Positions 50,364-64,000 of a DNA stretch of 64,000 nucleotides are shown piece by piece. Within the stretch, counting starts at the first letter, position 1. Each line of letters begins with the position of its first letter. The position numbers and the translations under genes were made by a program. The notes under the pieces are model-generated. The model searched no databases. It had not been told where the DNA came from and saw nothing but the letters and a program-made list of their open reading frames with translations. This DNA comes from Onthophagus taurus (Eukaryota; Arthropoda; Insecta; Coleoptera; Scarabaeidae), in assembly GCF_036711975.1 (NCBI RefSeq), contig NC_091972.1:7135001-7199000 (forward strand), written 5' to 3'.

Positions 50364-51234
50364 TTATTCATTAGGTACTTCAATAGTACCCTCATTAATT
50401 TCATCTATAACGTCATGTGGATTTTTACCATCAATGGTACAACCAACAGATTGAGCGGTACCTAAAACTTCTTTGCAAGTTCCACTTAATGATCTCGCCA
50501 TGGAACGTGGTCTCATTTGCTTAGCAATTGCAATTATATCTTCCATAGTAACATTTCCACTGTGTTTAACTAAAAACAAAAATAATTTGAAATTAAAAAT
50601 CCTTTCTAAAACGAATAAAAAAATAACTGTACTTCTTTCTGAGTAACACACCTAGTATTTCGTAGGCATGAGTTGCAATAAAAGAAGGCATTTTTTAGCA
50701 ACAAGACATGTTTGAATAACAAACTAAATCATTTTATCCAAAAATCTAGGTCTTATTGCAAATATAAATAATATATAAACTAAACTCACTATTTTTTTGC
50801 TTCTTTCTATCTCGTGGTGGTTCCTTCAAAGCTTTAATAATTAAGGAAGCCGCAGACGGTACAACAGAAATTGTGGCTTGTCTGTTTTGAATTTTTAATT
50901 GAACAGTGATTTTAAGCCCTTTCCAATCAGCGGTTCCTTTAGCGATATCATCACCAATTTTTTTTGGAGACTAAAAAAAGGCAACAATTAAACCTTAACC
51001 TCAAAATTTTATAACAACATTTTTGGACGATTTATTATAATTTTAGTTAAAAAGTGAATACTCACGAGACCTAATGGACCGATTTTTGGGGCCAAAGACG
51101 ATGTAGCACCGACTTCACCACCGACACAACGAAGGTAAACTAAACACGAAAACAATGTTAGGTTAGAATCGATTTAAAACACGATTTAAGCACTTACCGA
51201 ATTTAACTTCTGTAGGATCGAACTTTGGCGGCAT
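50364..51234 (-). CDS. RpL12: 60S ribosomal protein L12 (uL11)
   Basis: Exons in coding order, 51234-51198, 51139-51066, 50970-50790 and 50569-50364, encode 165 residues, the standard length. uL11 binds the GTPase-associated centre of 28S rRNA next to the P-stalk. Visible: the N-terminal domain with [20 protein letters not shown] (linker and RNA-facing loop), then [20 protein letters not shown]. The C-terminal rRNA-binding domain holds [20 protein letters not shown] and [19 protein letters not shown]. All junctions keep frame. It is tail to tail with VPS28 and divergent from NSE1. Confidence 0.98.
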
Positions 51235-51338
51235 ATTTAAGGCGTTTTTAATAAATTAACGCTGTTTATAAGCGATATATTACCCGATGAATACGGATAA
51301 ATATTATTTTTAATCACGCTGTTGAACAGACGTGAACT

Positions 51339-51345
51339 TGAAAGG
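51339..51345 (-). promoter_or_regulatory. Polypyrimidine (TCT-type) initiator of RpL12
   Basis: On the minus strand CCTTTC occurs about 110 bp upstream of the ATG. This is the type of pyrimidine initiator (YCTTTY) used by insect ribosomal protein genes instead of TATA, and it would give a 5' TOP-like transcript start. Inference from motif and position. Confidence 0.45.
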
Positions 51346-51615
51346 ACGTGAAATTCGTTCGGTTTGGAGTTTTTTGATGACATTTTTAGTAATAAAATAA
51401 AAGTAACTAAATTTTATATTTCTGTTTTTTCTATTTAAATGTATTTTTATAAATAATTAAAATTAAAGAATTAAAAAGTAATTTGATTTAAAGTAGTAAA
51501 ATTAATTTCTATTAAAAATAACAAATTTAATTAATGATACCTAACTTCACATTATTTACATAACCTTAATTTGTGTTGATGTTATTGTATACAATATTTC
51601 TTGATAATCCAAATC

Positions 51616-54053
51616 ATGGAAGCAACCCGTTATGGATTAGATCACCAAAGATTTCTCTCTTACGTTATTAAAGAGGGTTGTTTACAAACAAGTAGGGCTT
51701 TAGAAATTTGTAAAAATTTCGATATTGGTATTTTCAGGTTATAAATTTTTTATTTCTTTTTTAATCAAAGTGTTTTTAGATTCCATTAAAAACGAAAAAG
51801 GTTTAAAATGTTTTATTCAAACCATAAACGAACGAATAGGAACGTACAGCATGCACATTTCAGTTATAAATTGTGAAATAACTGGAATATCTTATGTGGT
51901 ATTGAACGATATGGCCAACGATGATATTAGTAGAATGCAAAAGGGTTTTAAACCAATCGAATTAAAATACTTTGAGATGATAGTAAAAAAAATTTTTTGT
52001 TCTAAATCCAAACAATTACTGATTAATCAATGTTTGAATTATTCTTCAACATTACCTGTTAAAATTTCCATCACTGATGCTGAAGTTTTATTAGAGAAAT
52101 GGAAAAATCTAGGTTATTTTGTTTTAAATGATGATATGGTTTATTTAGGAGTGAGGTGTTTAAGTGAATTTGCTCCATTTTTCTGGAAGTATTGTGAGAA
52201 TTATGTGAAACGATGTGAATTGTGTTCAGAATTAGTGGTGAAGGTGAGAATAAAAAAATTTTGTGTAAATGGAATAAGAAGTTGGTTTACAATCAACAGG
52301 TTTACAAATTCTTTTATAAATTGTTTCTTGAGCGAACCATTTATGGTCTCTTCCTTTATTTCCAGTAAATGTTTTTTTATAGTTTTAAATAGTGCTTTAC
52401 ATTACATAAATTATGCAGGGTGGGCAAATTATACAGTCAAATTGTCTTCTTTGAAACAATTAAAAACAGATAACTTGGAAACCAGTAGACTTAGACAATT
52501 TAAGCAAGACTACCTTATTTTGTGTAGAATTGTCCTTCAGATTTCTGGTACTAATTCACCATATCTCAACTGACAAAATAGTTATGATTTGATTTATCAA
52601 AGGAGCAGTGTGTATCTAGCGCCCTCTATGAGCAATCACAAAACAAGTTTCAAGTTCGTATTTCTCATGCTTGAAAACGTAAAACTACCAAATTTTATGT
52701 TAATAGTACAAAAACCTTCAAAATTATCAAGAAATTTCGAAATAAGTATTTAATTTTCAACACCCTGTGCCTCGAAAACTACCGTATAAGAGATGTTAGG
52801 TTAAATTCTTTCTGAGTCACTCTGTATATCGGGTAGGCAAACCAACCAACCTTACACCGCGACCTCAAATATCTATTGTACACCAATAGATAACATTATC
52901 AAATTTCACCACTCTTAGCGAACGTTAATACCAACAAGTATTAAGTACCAACAAGTTGAGGTGCGTAACCATGTGTAAGGCAACAAAATTTGCTGCGCTG
53001 ACACACTGATACTAACGCACCTAAGTGAGTTAGCGCAATGTATTAACTCAATTGCGCCATAACACAGTTATTGGATGCATAACATGTATCTCTCGCCGGT
53101 CAACTGCGTCTTTAATCGGCACTTAAAGATACCCATTAGAACTTTAATACTGCTGACCCTGTGTGGAAAAGAATTTGTCATAGAAATAATGTTAGTCGAA
53201 TTGTTTAACAGGTTGGGTCTGATACGCCTAAAGTCATATACATTTATTAGATTTATTAAATATACAGTTATTTATATTAAGCATTGGTTGAGTCCATTGT
53301 TACCGTTTTTTCATCAGCAGTAGTATTTTTAATATCGGTATCAGTTTCCCCATAAGTAACAAATTCATTGCTTTCTCCAAATTCTTGAATATCATTAAGT
53401 GTTGAACTAGTATCATCCTCTTCTATTACATTTGGTGTATCTTCTACTATTAACCAATTTATTGGAGTATATCTCAAGCATCTGTAAAACATTTAATACA
53501 TTTATTAAAAATAGTAAAAATGAAATTAGTGCCATGTTGCAATCTTCTTCAGTAACAAAGTTCAAAAGTAACAAAGAATCCTTCATCAAGTGCAGTATTT
53601 CTTTCCTCTCTCCTAAGTAATCTATCCGTGATGGTCCTGTAGATGTCTGTATCCAGTGTGACATTATCTTTGTCTGCAGGCAAAATGATTATATCAGCTT
53701 TTTTTTATACTATAGTTTTCTTTTCGGCAATGCCAAATTAGACTTGGTGGTTTGAATGTGTTAAATACTCTTATTTTACTCTTGATTTTTCTTACCTTTA
53801 ATCCTGTTTCTGAAAACGATTGTAACATGGCAACCAAAAGATGAAAACCTCGTATTTACATATCAGGACAATAACAAATGTTAAAATGATTTAAAATTAT
53901 TATTTTTAGGGAAGAAGTTGCGCTAGTTGTAAAGTTACAATACATGGTTACTGTTTAAATAATTTTTCACGACAAGAAAAATGTCCACATTGTAACAATG
54001 ATTGGCAAGATATTGAACAATCCAATGAAGACACTTCAAGTGAAGAAGAATGA
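51616..54053 (+). CDS. NSMCE1: NSE1, SMC5/6-complex RING-like subunit
   Basis: Exons 51616-51727, 51780-52243 and 53910-54053 encode 239 residues. NSE1 pairs with NSE3 (MAGE) and NSE4 in the SMC5/6 DNA-repair complex. The N-terminal winged-helix region begins DHQRFLSYVIKEGCLQTSRA, followed by ISYVVLNDMANDDISRMQ and the second winged helix (AEVLLEKWKNLGYFVLNDDM). The C-terminal variant RING has Cys pairs CELC (184-187), CASC (196-199), H204, C207 and CPHC (217-220), a C4HC3-like pattern, then an acidic tail. The zinc domain is split by intron 2, which is 1666 bp and contains foreign sequence. Reading on past the donor at 52244 gives a long open frame with no NSE1 similarity, so the splice is preferred. 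Confidence 0.93.
52411..52830. mobile_element. Possible worn CAGGGTG-type element in NSE1 intron 2
   Basis: CAGGGTGGGCAAATTATACAG at about 52418 repeats the first 16 bases of the terminus of the 59063-60712 element. At the other side, CACCCTGTG (about 52764) and GTCACTCTGTATA (about 52815) resemble inverted terminal words. The arms do not pair over a useful length, so this is either two fragments or an old copy. Low confidence. Confidence 0.35.
53277..53840 (-). pseudogene. Minus-strand coding-like sequence inside NSE1 intron 2, unresolved
   Basis: The minus strand contains a 65-codon frame, CLRYTPINWLIVEDTPNVIE to EKTVTMDSTNA, ending at TAA (about 53278) and followed by two AATAAA words. 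Upstream is an acceptor-like TTTTACAG, then an open block starting MSHWIQTSTGPSRIDYLGER. Further upstream lies MLQSFSETGLK followed by a GTAAGA donor. The pieces do not join into one protein with good splice sites, and one alternative frame (IILPADKDNVTLDTDIYRTI) recalls a Penelope-type reverse transcriptase lead-in. It could be a small nested gene, a retrocopy or a mobile-element scrap. Confidence 0.35.
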
Positions 54054-54142
54054 AAGAAATCAAGAAAAGAAAACATCAAATATTTAAATTTATTTCTGTT
54101 TTGGTAAAGATAAGAAAACTTCAAAGATCAAAAATAAAAAAA

Positions 54143-54697
54143 TTACGTTATATCCGGTTCCGACCATCTTATTATAACATTATTACCATGTTCTTCCAAG
54201 TCTTTCATTCCATCTCGAGTAACAATAGTTCCATCAACTTTTACAACAACAATTTGAGGAATAAAAGAAATTGTATACTTTAACTGAAGCAACCTACAAT
54301 AAAACGTATTCTTTAATCTAAACGTCTTAAACATTTTTGACTTACTTTATTGTTGGTTCTTTTAACGGTACAACAAACCAACCGTGATGATGAGTTTTAA
54401 AGTGTTTCAGCATTTCCGCTTCATCGGTGTCAAAAGAAATATAAATGATTATTATTCCACATCTCCGATGACGTTTAATAGCCTAAAAATTATTTCAGTT
54501 TTTAAAAAGCAAATTGTAAATTCTAAACGCGTATTGACTTCTTGTAAAAGACGTAATTTTGTAAGAGACGAATCGCATTCTACACAAAACGATGCGGAAA
54601 AGTAAAACGCGACCACATCTTTATTCTGTAATGCTTTTTTCGTTGGAATTTCGTTCCCCAAACAGTTTATCAAATAAGGACACGGCAAATCTTCCAT
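54143..54697 (-). CDS. Nucleoredoxin-like protein (thioredoxin fold)
   Basis: Exons in coding order, 54697-54539, 54482-54346 and 54293-54143, encode 148 residues, near the usual size of nucleoredoxin-like protein 2. The thioredoxin-like fold is seen as VVAFYFSASFCVEC (active-site position Cys38-x-x-Cys41, CVEC rather than CPPC), IIIIYISFDTDEAEMLKHF, HGWFVVPLKEP, then FIPQIVVVKVDGTIVTRDG, where IP is the cis-Pro loop. Vertebrate NXNL1/2 (rod-derived cone viability factors) act in redox defence or signalling of photoreceptors; a redox role here is inferred. The first donor (GAA/GTCAAT) is weak but is the only one that keeps frame. Confidence 0.85.
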
Positions 54698-55104
54698 TTA
54701 TAATATTTTTGAAAAAAAATTAGAAACATTAAATAATTGATGTAAAAATAAAATGTGACACTTTAAATTTCAAATTAAGATTACATGTAAATAAACGTGA
54801 AGTTGGTCATTAACGATAGTGTGTTTCTTATTTGGACCAATAACAAATATTTATTATACTAAATAAGGAAATCATCATTAATGAAATGTAATAATTAGAT
54901 ATATAGAAGAGTAGTTGAAAAATAAAATCTTAATAATAATAAACTTAAAACGTTGGTAGTTTGTATACAAATGTGAAGTTAGTCATATTTCCGTGTGACG
55001 GCGCGTGTTTCTGTAAAATAATAAAACCACAATTTTATTTTTCAATAATTTTAACAATCTCTTCGTATTAATTATAATAATAATAAATCTTTTAAAACAC
55101 CCCA
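54698..55104. promoter_or_regulatory. Divergent intergenic region, nucleoredoxin-like / RPB5
   Basis: 407 bp between divergent start codons, AT-rich. It must hold both promoters; no TATA box or other strong motif is evident. Confidence 0.4.
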
Positions 55105-56699
<1,595 letters not shown>

Positions 56700-57590
56700 A
56701 AAAGCATCGAAACGAAGAAGGACGGCGGCCGTGGTGGTAGTGGCGTAAAAAGGACAACATGAAACTACGGGCCAGTGCGGGTTGCCCTAACGGCACTTCT
56801 TGTGGGAAACGCAGAAGGAAGAAGGAAAAACGGTCCGCGACGAACGGTCCGGGTTGTTTTGCGTCGAACCCGACCACTCTGCAATTCCATTCTCCTTCTA
56901 CCTACGCGCTTCCGATATTCTGTTCCTCCTAATTTTTTTTTGTATTTCTGTTCAATTCCGTTCCCTTTAGGTCTCCGCCTGGTTTTGTTTGATAGCAAAA
57001 AATAGGTTCGAATTTGTGGGTGTTATTCTAAGGGTTAGATTTCACAGTATCGTTTTTTATCCATCGATTTATCATAGAAAATAAAGATAGAGTAAGGTTA
57101 CATTATTATACGATATAAAAATTGTAATAAAATTCTTTTTGTAATTGGAAATATTTCTTGTATAATTCTGTTTCGATTTAAAATTTTCTTTCTACTTCCA
57201 ACCCTTAATTTTATTTAACTTCCCTTCACGAAGAAATAACGTTTTCAATTTCAATGAACCTCTCCCAACAGCAAAAACAACCAGTACGTCTCTGTCTCTC
57301 TCTCCCCACTTCTCCGACCCCCTCCTCTTCTAACTATTCCTCTCAATACAAACCTGAACATCGAAGGGGAGTAGCCCTGGCTTGATGTATTGGACAAATA
57401 AGTGTATTTACAGGGCGAGCCGCAATCATAGTACGGGGGCGCTGACCATTCCTCTTCCACCCCCTCCCTCCCACCATTGAAACCCCTTCCGCATCTCTCA
57501 CCCGTCTTAAGACGATCGTGCCCTATTGCATTCATCTCGGTCAGAACCCGGTCCTGTATCGATTAACAATAAGTGATAAACTTTGCATAA
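56700..57590. other. GC-richer intergenic DNA, no gene recognised
   Basis: 56700-56980 is GC-rich with frames open on both strands, which is what such composition gives by chance. 57000-57230 is AT-rich. 57250-57560 is again mixed, with a CTCT run (57294-57306). It could hold the RPB5 3' UTR and upstream control elements of the next gene. Confidence 0.35.
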
Positions 57591-57800
57591 TTTCGTCGTG
57601 TGGGGCCCCCCGGTGGGGGTGCGACAGGCGGCGCGACGCCCTCTCACGGCATCCGACGCCGGCCGCCTATCGATCGCGCGTCATCCCGCGCGACTATTGC
57701 CAATCAATGCCGCGGCAATTACGCCGGCGTCAGCCCTATTGGCCGGCGCGACATCAGCGCGAACTTGCGATCTGGCCCCAACTGACTATGGGAGGTATGC
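57591..57800 (+). promoter_or_regulatory. CpG- and CCAAT-bearing GC island
   Basis: About 210 bp of very GC-rich sequence with many CG dinucleotides, two CCAAT-type words (GCCAATCAATG at about 57698 and the inverted ATTGGCC at about 57739), and a GGCCCCCCGGTGGGGG block. In an AT-rich genome this stands out as a likely promoter or untranslated exon. It might serve the ZSWIM-type gene 4.4 kb downstream. Frames here lack domain similarity. Confidence 0.4.
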
Positions 57801-57840
57801 CAACGTCCCGACGCCTCACTTTACATCTCCAAGAAGATAA

Positions 57841-59062
57841 ATATTTTATAGATCGAAAAAATTGTAAAAAAATATCCAACGTGTCATTAGTATTGAAATT
57901 TATTAATTTATATACATCCTGTAGTCATGTGATGTCTACGTTCAACTTTATTGCGATCTTAACATGGTTTAAAACAAGAAAAGTTTGATTTGTTATTCCA
58001 AATTTCTACAAATCGTTATAATAGACTTCTATCTATAGTTTCTGTGTACAAAAATATCTCTTCTTCACTTTCTCTTATAAACAGCTCACGTATATGTTCA
58101 TTTTGCTTATGTGAATTATATGGTTCAAGCGTATGCAAGGTTTTTCTGCTCAAATTAGTTGCCTTTCTGCGTCACTTCATATATATAATATGTAAGTATA
58201 ACCTGGCAGATAGCTTATCAAGTTAACAACTACTGGAGTGGTGGGCTTCAGTACTAATAGCAACTTATGAGGTTGAGCCTGATAAAATCGCAAAAGAACT
58301 CTTACTTTTGTGGAGTCAACTGAAATAAAATGTTTCTTTACGATTTTGACTTTATCTGAATATTCGATTTTGCAAAAAAATGCTTTATTAAGACTGCAAC
58401 TATAATCTGGGTAATGAATAAGTTAAGTGTGAAATGAGAGCAGATCGTTCTATTATAATTTACAAATCACCGTGGTTGTACTAACAACAATAATAATATT
58501 CTTTGTGCTAATTGGAAGGCTCCTTTACACAGCACGGAGTTGGCGTTAATGGAAAACTAAGGATGTGGAATCTTTGCTACACAAAACACATGAATTTTCT
58601 GTTCAAATAAATGTTGCCGTTCTGTTAGTTGCTCGAAGCATTCAATACTTACAGTTAGTGTTGATCTGGCATTTTCATCGTAGTAAGTAGTTGTAAAGCC
58701 CAGCCCTGGCCTTCAATTTTCTAGGATTCTTATCAGAAATATTTTCAACATTTGTATAAAACAGTTTCTCTTACTATTTAAAATACAATAATGCCTCTTT
58801 ATAGATTAACCACTTCGAAATGATGGCGTAGATATTGACTGGTTCCAGATTGTTTGAACGCATTGATGAGAAGAGGTTTACTTATGAAAATCAAAATACT
58901 TATGTGGATATGGTAAGTTTTGAAACTAAATCACATTTTTTTGGCCTATTATTAGTGACAAATATCTGCTCCTATTTACTGTGATAGGGTATGATTTTCA
59001 GTAAATTATCAAAAAAAAAAACCTAACTCACCTAAAAAATTTATCTTAATGTTTCCACTGTA
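57841..59062. other. Unassigned intergenic DNA
   Basis: AT-rich, short frames only, no recognised domain. Confidence 0.3.
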
Positions 59063-60712
59063 CAGGGTGGGCAAATTTGGGTGTTATTATAGGCTATCTC
59101 AGAAACTATAAGAGATACGAAAAAAGTAGGTGCCATGTCCCGGTCTCTTTTTTCGAGACTAAGCCAATCCCGCAAACACCAAACCTCTATCTTCTTTTGT
59201 TTTTAAGTTATAGCCAAAAAGTCAAATTTTCGTGATTTTAAAAAATGCTCATATTTCGTTTATTTTTGAAATTAGAGAAATGGGGTTGATACGTTCTTAA
59301 GACACTTTTTTAAGTAGAATATACTGCCGTTGAAAAGTTTTAAATATACTTGATGATTTTTGAGATATAACACAAAGTTGTGTTTTTTTAAATACAAACT
59401 ATACTTGATTATGATGTTAAAGAAAAGAGCATATTTTTAGCTTTCCAATGATGTATCGCATGTATGGTGTATTTGCAGAAAATAAGCGTTAATTTTCAAT
59501 TCGAAAATAGTAAGCGCTAATGTTCAAAATTTTGATTATAGTAGGCGTGTCCGGACAGTAAATACTACCTAGTGGCTATAATATATGGTTTTGCACGAAT
59601 ATGACAGAATAAAGTTGGTTTTGTACCATTATTCAGGATAAGTTGGTTTTGTACCAACGAATAAAAACTTTGAATAGTTAATTTAAATTTCTCAGCATCT
59701 TATCCCTGACTTTGTTTACCAATAAAAAATGATTAGCATTTAAAGTTTGTTTATTAAAAATACAAGAAATGTATTAATTAATGAATAATTAAATATGGAC
59801 AACTTCAGGAACTAAACAGTCATAAACTGTCATCTTCTTCTACTCAACTTACTGGTTGTAAGATTAGAACAGTTCGGTATCAATGAATGAAATCTTCGGT
59901 AGTATTTTCCCAGTTTTCCCCAAACATAAGATGTAGAAGTTTTTTGATATCAGCAATCTTTTCTTTTGAAATTGAGTGAGATAGAGGAAAATTAGGAATC
60001 ATAAACTGGGAGCGGACTTTCGGAGAAACACCGTTTGAATGGGGATATGAAGACTTATGTATCATCTTCAAAGCGGACTCCAATATATTCTATATTTAAT
60101 TTTATCGTTTTATTTAAAGATAATGCGGAACTTCTTAAACGGGAAACTTGTTTCGCAAAATTCATGAATGAAATGACAAGTAAACTCACGTTGCTATAGT
60201 AACTAAGTAGTATTTAGCGTTTTCTTCGCCTACTATAATTAAAAATTTGAATTTTAATCTTTAATATTTTAAAAATTGAAAAATAACGCTTATTTTCCGC
60301 AGAAACATCATGCGTGCGATACATCATTGGAAAGCTAAAAATATGCTCTTTTCAGTAATATCATAATAAAGTATAGTTTGTATTTAAAAAAATACAACTT
60401 TATGTTATATCTCAAAAATTATCAGCTATGTTAAAAATTTTTCAACGGCAGTATATTCTACTCAAAAAAGTGTCTTAAGAATGCATTAACCCCATTTCTC
60501 TAATTTGAAAAATAAACGAAATATGAGCATTTTTTGAAATCACTAGAATTTGACTTTTTGGCGATAACTTAAAAACAAAAGAAGATAGAGATTTGGTCTT
60601 TACGCGATTGGATTAGTCTCGGAAAAAGAGACCGGGACATGGCACCTACTTTTTTTGTATCTCTTATAGTTTCTGAGATAGCCTATAATAACACCCAAAT
60701 TTGCCCACCCTG
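59063..60712. mobile_element. 1.65-kb element with ~500-bp terminal inverted repeats, TA duplication
   Basis: The ends CAGGGTGGGCAAATTTGGGT and the exact complement are flanked by TA (59061-59062 / 60713-60714). The arms, about 59063-59590 and 60190-60712, pair over roughly 500 bp with moderate divergence, through GGTGCCATGTCCCGGTCTC and AAAATAAGCGTTA blocks. In the unique centre a minus-strand frame (59880-60083) reads HKSSYPHSNGVSPKVRSQF ... IADIKKLLHLMFGENWEN. This looks like real coding sequence, but I cannot place it in a transposase family. It could be a captured gene piece or a transposase tail. Tc1/mariner-like ends suggest a non-autonomous element. Confidence 0.88.
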
Positions 60713-60842
60713 TACATACCACACCGAGAATATTAGAAAGTCTGTAAGTCTTGTTGATAAAAAGAACGATGCCATGTGACATCTAAAAGACAACACCAAA
60801 CATTTGATGAAAATTCCTGCATAACAAATTTCATCTGCTAGT

Positions 60843-61516
60843 AACAGGTGTGCCATTTTGTTGTAACCGATGTTTCTTTTGAATAACTTGACAACCAGCT
60901 GTCAAATCGCCATGTTTGATGGCGCATTAGAAAGGTCATTGTAATACAATTTTAACCATGATTTGCTACACACCTAAAAAACATGCAGAAATTGTGAAAT
61001 TCTAATCCAAAGTCAAGATCCGTATTCGCCGTAATGATAACGCTATATCTGCTGTAAGTGTCGATATTCAAGAGCTTCATCAAGTGTCCGTTCGGGGTCC
61101 AGGTCAGCAGTTTGACCTTTGTACGATGATGATGTGGCGAATTTTAAAGTTGGATTTGCACATTGGTTCCAACAAGATGATGCAACTGCTCGATTAACAA
61201 TGGATTTGCTGCGTACCATGTTTCCGAGTGGAGAAGTTCGTAAGTGGCGATTACGACTGGTCAGCGCGTTCGCCTGATTTACCGCCTCCTGACTTTTTCC
61301 TGTGGACATACCTTAAGAGCAAGGTTTATGTCAACAAGCTAGACACTCTTGAGCAACTTAAGGCCAACATACAGAGAGATAACGCCCGAAACACTCGCAA
61401 AAGTTATGAAAAACGAATCAAATCTCAATAAAATGATGGTACTCAAATAAAATGTTGAGTAGTTTTCAAGTTATTCAACAAACAACATCGTTTACAACAA
61501 AGTAGCTCATCTTGTA
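60843..61516 (+). mobile_element. Internally deleted DDE transposon with TIRs
   Basis: The inverted ends share TTTTGTTGTAA(A/C)CGATGTT and TGAATAACTTGA (left about 60850-60900, right about 61445-61510). Inside, the plus strand begins MICYTPKKHAEIVKF at 60958, the HTH-type (DUF4817) start of an insect transposase. Much of the catalytic domain is missing. The C-terminal part resumes at about 61225 with SGDYDWSARSPDLPPPDFFL and LKSKVYVNKLDTLEQLKANI. Same broad family as the 49190-49640 fragment. Dead. Confidence 0.8.
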
Positions 61517-61960
61517 GAAAGTCACTAAAAAAGGATTTTAAAATCATAACATTTTACACTTGTGACAATAAATCTTGTATAGATGTAACCTAAACGAGAT
61601 ATATTTGCTGCTTATGTATTAACGAAGATGATACATTTTTTTAGGGGTTTTAGCGTACCAGGTGTAAAATGTCTTACAAGAACTTCGTCGTTATACGAAT
61701 TGGTATAGTTATATCTAGTAAAAAATTGTTCACAACCCTGCATCAATAGCAGCGAGGTTCGAAATCGTAATCATATCTGTTGTTTTGCAAATGCAGCGGT
61801 CTAACTCGCTGCGAGAAGCTAATGATGTATGGCTAATGGTGTATGATTATATCTAAGTTATTATAAATTATATTAATATTTTTTTAGAGATAAACAAATA
61901 ATCAGCTGAGATTGTTGTCGATCCGAATAATATACAGCTCGTTGGTTTCGAGCGTCACGT
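61517..61960. other. Unassigned upstream DNA
   Basis: AT-rich, no feature recognised; just upstream of the GC-rich first exon of the ZSWIM-type gene. Confidence 0.3.

Positions 61961-64000
<2,040 letters not shown>

Noticed and set aside
51725-52573. A 282-codon open frame longer than NSE1 exon 2
   Set aside because: Only 51780-52243 resembles NSE1. The frame runs through a GTGAGA donor into intron and CAGGGTG-type repeat sequence, and the zinc domain resumes at 53910 in frame.
59063-60712. Polinton/Maverick, suggested by the long inverted ends
   Set aside because: Far too short, TA rather than 6-bp duplication, and no polymerase, integrase or capsid-like gene.

Overview
This is AT-rich nuclear DNA from an insect, probably a beetle. 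Genes are split by GT-AG introns that are mostly 48-58 bp. Five eukaryotic tRNA genes have internal promoters and T-runs. The repeats are typical arthropod ones: Jockey-like and other LINEs, Tc1/mariner-type and hAT elements, palindromic MITEs and a satellite. The beetle assignment is inference from gene and repeat style.

Layout. 1-362 is the last exon of an NHL-repeat gene (+). 840-1620 is an LTR-retrotransposon fossil, followed by a short dimeric tandem repeat (1745-2510). 2953-3860 is a small secreted Cys/Pro-rich gene (+). 4250-10753 is cytoplasmic methionyl-tRNA synthetase (-, 13 exons, 903 aa); two of its introns are swollen by inverted-repeat elements. 11231-11919 is an unidentified four-helix membrane protein (+) with a tRNA-Lys(CTT) in its first intron. 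15856-18812 is a ZP-domain membrane protein (+). 19500-38400 has few genes: LINE relics, tRNA-Arg(CCT), a mariner scrap, a 3.7-kb satellite with a clear three-monomer higher-order repeat, palindromic MITEs, a microRNA-like hairpin, hAT remains and degenerate tandem repeats. 39404-47322 is a second ZP-domain membrane protein (+, 12 exons) whose introns carry two tRNA-Thr(TGT), one tRNA-Lys(TTT), three LINE relics and a 918-bp long-TIR element.

48162-56699 is a compact housekeeping block: VPS28 (ESCRT-I), ribosomal protein L12 (-), NSE1 of the SMC5/6 complex, a nucleoredoxin-like thioredoxin-fold protein (-) and RPB5, shared by RNA polymerases I, II and III. 56700-57840 is GC-rich with no firm gene. 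59063-60712 is a 1.65-kb element with TIRs of about 500 bp, and 60843-61516 is a decayed DDE transposon. 62237-62612, in a GC island, is the first coding exon of a ZSWIM5/6-type gene that runs off the right edge.

The housekeeping genes are independent units placed divergently or tail to tail; I see no operon logic. Exon boundaries were read by eye from GT/AG sites, reading frame and family similarity. For the complete multi-exon genes the summed exon lengths are multiples of three and the protein lengths agree with family norms where a family is known. I found no clear new multi-gene system. The most unusual structures are the higher-order satellite, the set of TA-flanked long-inverted-repeat elements beginning CAGGGTG or a close variant, and the conserved-looking hairpin at 31281-31341.
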